Source: Bacillota bacterium (lineage in GTDB: Bacteria > Bacillota > Clostridia > Acetivibrionales > DSM-1351). From it: a DNA stretch of 5,489 nucleotides. Shown here one piece after another: positions 3,785 through 5,489 of the stretch. Each line of letters begins with the position of its first letter. Positions within the stretch are counted from its first letter, which is position 1. The translations under genes were made by a program, and so were the position numbers. The stretch covers positions 1-5,489 of the forward strand of contig JAFABO010000150.1 in NCBI GenBank assembly GCA_023426005.1, given 5' to 3'. The notes under the pieces are model-generated. The model was given only the letters and a program-made list of their open reading frames with translations, searched no databases and had not been told where the DNA came from.

Positions 3785-4429
3785 TTAAATACCTAAAGCC
3801 TTGAATACTCTTGCAGTTGTCTGTTCTACCTCATCGGCACCGTCGGCAACCTTGAGCTTTCCGGCCTTTTCATAGTAGCTTATAAGCGGCTGGGTCTGCT
3901 TGTGATAGGTTTCAAGCCTGCTCAGCACTGTTTCGGCAGCATCATCAGCCCTTTGAATAACAGGTGTGCTGCATACGTCACAAATTCCTTCAACCTTTGT
4001 AGGATTAAAAATAACATGATAGGATGCACCGCAATTTGGACAGGTACGTCTTCCTGACATTCTTTCTATAATATCCTCATCCTTTACATTGATCAATAAT
4101 GTAGCATCAAGTTCAATGCACATAGAGTCAAGGACTTTGTCAAGATACTCTGCCTGAGGAATTGTCCTGGGGAAACCATCAAGAATGAATCCTTTTTCAC
4201 AGTCCGGATTGGCAAGCCTGTCTTTAACTATTTCTACAGTGAGTTCATCCGGAACAAGCTGCCCCTTATCCATATATTCCTTTGCTTTGATTCCAAGAGG
4301 TGTATTTCCCTTGATATTTGCTCTGAAAATGTCTCCGGTCGATATATGTGGTATGGATAATTTTTCAGATATTGTTTTGGCTTGAGTTCCCTTACCTGCA
4401 CCAGGAGCTCCTAATAGTACGATTTTCAT
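3785..4429 (-). CDS. adk: Adenylate kinase (long form with zinc-binding LID)
   Basis: Adk catalyses ATP + AMP to 2 ADP in the cytosol and sets adenylate energy balance. The 214-residue protein has the P-loop GAPGAGKGTQ at residues 7-16, the AMP-binding segment with Thr31-Gly32 and Arg36, DGFPRT at 84-89, and a long LID domain (about 123-160) with Cys130, Cys133, Cys150 and Cys153 as a structural zinc site. Arg123, Arg160 and Arg171 are in the expected catalytic places. The start chosen is ATG 4429: GGGAGG at 4443-4438 lies 8 nt upstream and MKIVLLGAPGAGKGTQ is the family N-terminus. The frame extends upstream to a GTG at 4450, which lacks its own site. The gene follows secY in the conserved secY-adk-map order. 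Confidence 0.98.
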   Translation of the reverse strand: MKIVLLGAPGAGKGTQAKTISEKLSIPHISTGDIFRANIKGNTPLGIKAKEYMDKGQLVPDELTVEIVKDRLANPDCEKGFILDGFPRTIPQAEYLDKVLDSMCIELDATLLINVKDEDIIERMSGRRTCPNCGASYHVIFNPTKVEGICDVCSTPVIQRADDAAETVLSRLETYHKQTQPLISYYEKAGKLKVADGADEVEQTTARVFKALGI

Positions 4430-4437
4430 ATTATCTA

Positions 4438-4443
4438 CCTCCC
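4438..4443 (-). promoter_or_regulatory. Ribosome binding site of adk
   Basis: GGGAGG on the minus strand, 8 nt before ATG 4429-4427. The alternative GTG start at 4450 lies upstream of this site and would make it part of the coding sequence. Confidence 0.8.
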
Positions 4444-4533
4444 AAGCCACTCTTCTACATGGCTCTCTTCCATTCTACCTGCTTATAGGACTCGCCTTAA
4501 GCATACCCTTTTATAATAAAATCATATGAATTT

Positions 4534-4572
4534 AAAGTAAGGGTTTATGACGTATCATAAACCCCAAACTTT
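4534..4572. repeat. Strong hairpin in the secY-adk spacer
   Basis: GGGTTTATGA (4541-4550) and TCATAAACCC (4555-4564) form a perfect 10-bp stem around CGTA. Outer AAAGT (4534-4538) and ACTTT (4568-4572) add 5 more pairs across a small internal loop. On the plus strand it is followed by TTTTATTTTA, so it resembles a terminator against antisense transcription. In the sense (minus) direction no good U run follows, so it may act as a 3' stabiliser for the secY message or a processing site. Confidence 0.6.
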
Positions 4573-4605
4573 TTATTTTATCTATTTAAGCTTATTAAAT
4601 GATAC

Positions 4606-5489
4606 TTATTCAAGGAAACCCTTGTAATGTCTCATAAGCATCTGTGACTCAATCTGTCTCACAGTATCAAGTGCAACACCTACCAGAATCAAAACGCTTG
4701 TTCCCGCAAACCATACACCCTGTACCCCGGTGATCCATACTATTATATATGGGAATATGGAGATAAGGGCAAGGAATAATGCACCAAACCATGTAATTCT
4801 GTTTAATACCTTTTGGATGTAATCCGATGTCGGCTTACCGGGTCTGATACCAGGTATAAATCCACCGTTCTTCTTCATGTTGTTGGCAAGTTCAATAGGA
4901 TTGAACTGTACATATGTGTAGAAGAAGGTAAATCCGATGATCAGTAAAGCATAAAGTATGGAATAAGACCAATGTGACTGCCAGTTCTTCATGAATCCGA
5001 TCAAACCTGTATTAGTACTTGGAGCTGCGAATGCAAATAAAGTTGATGGAAGCGACATTATTGACATTGCAAATATTATAGGAATAACACCTGCCCAGTT
5101 TACCTTAATCGGCAAGTGGGTGCTCTGTCCTCCGTAAACCTTTCTGCCAACAACTCTTTTGGCATACTGTACCGGAATCCTGCGCTCTGCCTGATTAACA
5201 AAAACAACGCATGCTATTATTGCAACAAACACAACTAAAATTCCAGCTATACTGAGTATTCCAACAAAGTCATTTCCAAGTTTTCCAGCCTGATAGTTCA
5301 TGATAAGGTAATTCAAGCCCCTTGGACCGGCAGATACGATACCTGCAAAAATCAGCATTGAGATACCATTACCTATACCATACTCGGTGATCTGTTCACC
5401 AAGCCACATCAAAAATGCAGTTCCGGCAGTAAGTGTGAATGTAACTGTAATGAAGGTCATAACGTTAAGTCCCGAAATAATTGCGCCTC
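4606..5489 (-). CDS. secY: Preprotein translocase subunit SecY, C-terminal part (5' end outside the window)
   Basis: SecY is the membrane channel of the SecYEG translocon that exports and inserts proteins with SecA or the ribosome. The 293 complete codons here correspond to roughly the last two thirds of a protein of about 430 residues. The frame stays open to the window edge (reading GAIISGLNV before the ATG at 5460), so that ATG is internal. Recognisable are GTAFLMWLGEQITEYGIGNG (end of TM4 into TM5), a hydrophobic TM6, the QAERRIPVQYAKR cytoplasmic loop with its conserved arginines, TM7 and TM8, the NPIELANNMKKNGGFIPGIR loop followed by PGKPT, TM9, and TM10 near the C-terminus, ending YKGFLE. 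Several loop residues of the last two cytoplasmic loops contact SecA or the ribosome in the family. Confidence 0.97.
   Translation of the reverse strand, partial: GAIISGLNVMTFITVTFTLTAGTAFLMWLGEQITEYGIGNGISMLIFAGIVSAGPRGLNYLIMNYQAGKLGNDFVGILSIAGILVVFVAIIACVVFVNQAERRIPVQYAKRVVGRKVYGGQSTHLPIKVNWAGVIPIIFAMSIMSLPSTLFAFAAPSTNTGLIGFMKNWQSHWSYSILYALLIIGFTFFYTYVQFNPIELANNMKKNGGFIPGIRPGKPTSDYIQKVLNRITWFGALFLALISIFPYIIVWITGVQGVWFAGTSVLILVGVALDTVRQIESQMLMRHYKGFLE

Noticed and set aside
4185..4385. Plus-strand open frame inside adk
   Set aside because: Antisense of adenylate kinase, no support.
4430..4450. Start of adk at GTG 4450
   Set aside because: It would add seven residues before the invariant MKIVLLGAPG start, and the GGGAGG at 4443-4438 would fall inside the coding region.
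4470..4530. Possible promoter before adk (TATTAT/TATAAA near 4510-4520, or TAGAAT near 4472 with TTAAGG 17 nt upstream)
   Set aside because: The -10-like boxes have no convincing -35 partner, and AT-rich spacers give such matches by chance.
5458..5460. ATG at 5460 as the start of secY
   Set aside because: The frame stays open to the window edge and the protein would lack the first transmembrane helices; it is an internal methionine.
1..5489. CRISPR arrays, tRNA or rRNA genes, transposase genes, toxin-antitoxin or phage genes
   Set aside because: None seen: there are no regularly spaced repeats, no tRNA-like cloverleaf and no mobile-element protein motifs in any frame.

Overview
The window is a stretch of the bacterial spc/alpha ribosomal-protein gene cluster. 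Every gene is on the minus strand, so transcription runs from position 5489 towards 1. The order in transcription is secY (5' end outside the window), adk, map, a short KOW-domain gene, infA, rpmJ, rpsM, rpsK, rpsD and the first codons of rpoA. This is the Gram-positive (Firmicutes-type) arrangement. The KOW gene between map and infA, rpsD inside the alpha operon, AT-rich spacers, strong GGAGG ribosome binding sites, a four-cysteine zinc adenylate kinase and C+ forms of S4 and L36 all point to a clostridial bacterium. A cellulolytic Ruminiclostridium/Clostridium-cluster-III type is my guess from overall feel; the sequence does not prove it.

Layout. 4606-5489: C-terminal two thirds of SecY. 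4430-4605: spacer with a 10-bp perfect hairpin. 3785-4429: adenylate kinase. 3010-3780: methionine aminopeptidase, 4 nt after adk and with a weak ribosome binding site. 2843-3009: spacer with a good sigma-A type promoter (TTGTTA, 17 nt, TATAAT). 2561-2842: KOW-domain RNA-binding protein. 2249-2467: IF-1, with a TTG start. 2033-2146: L36, only 37 codons. 1717-2032: a 316-nt spacer packed with inverted repeats and ending in a terminator-like hairpin. 1348-1716: S13. 922-1326: S11. 810-921: spacer with two hairpins. 183-809: S4. 57-182: nested inverted repeats, then the GTG start of rpoA at 56.

How the genes fit together. The products serve translation initiation (IF-1), 30S assembly and decoding (S13, S11, S4), the 50S subunit (L36), N-terminal methionine removal (Map), protein export (SecY), adenylate balance (Adk) and transcription (RpoA). 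The KOW protein is probably a ribosome- or RNA-associated factor of unknown role.

The coding content is ordinary core genome. The interest lies in the spacers. Most spacers longer than about 90 nt carry a clear inverted repeat. Two of them, before rpsM and before rpsD, share an architecture (a CG-rich CGAA/TTCG-type stem followed by an A5/T5-flanked hairpin) that looks like either a pair of intra-operon attenuators or copies of a dispersed palindromic element. No clearly new multi-gene system is present.
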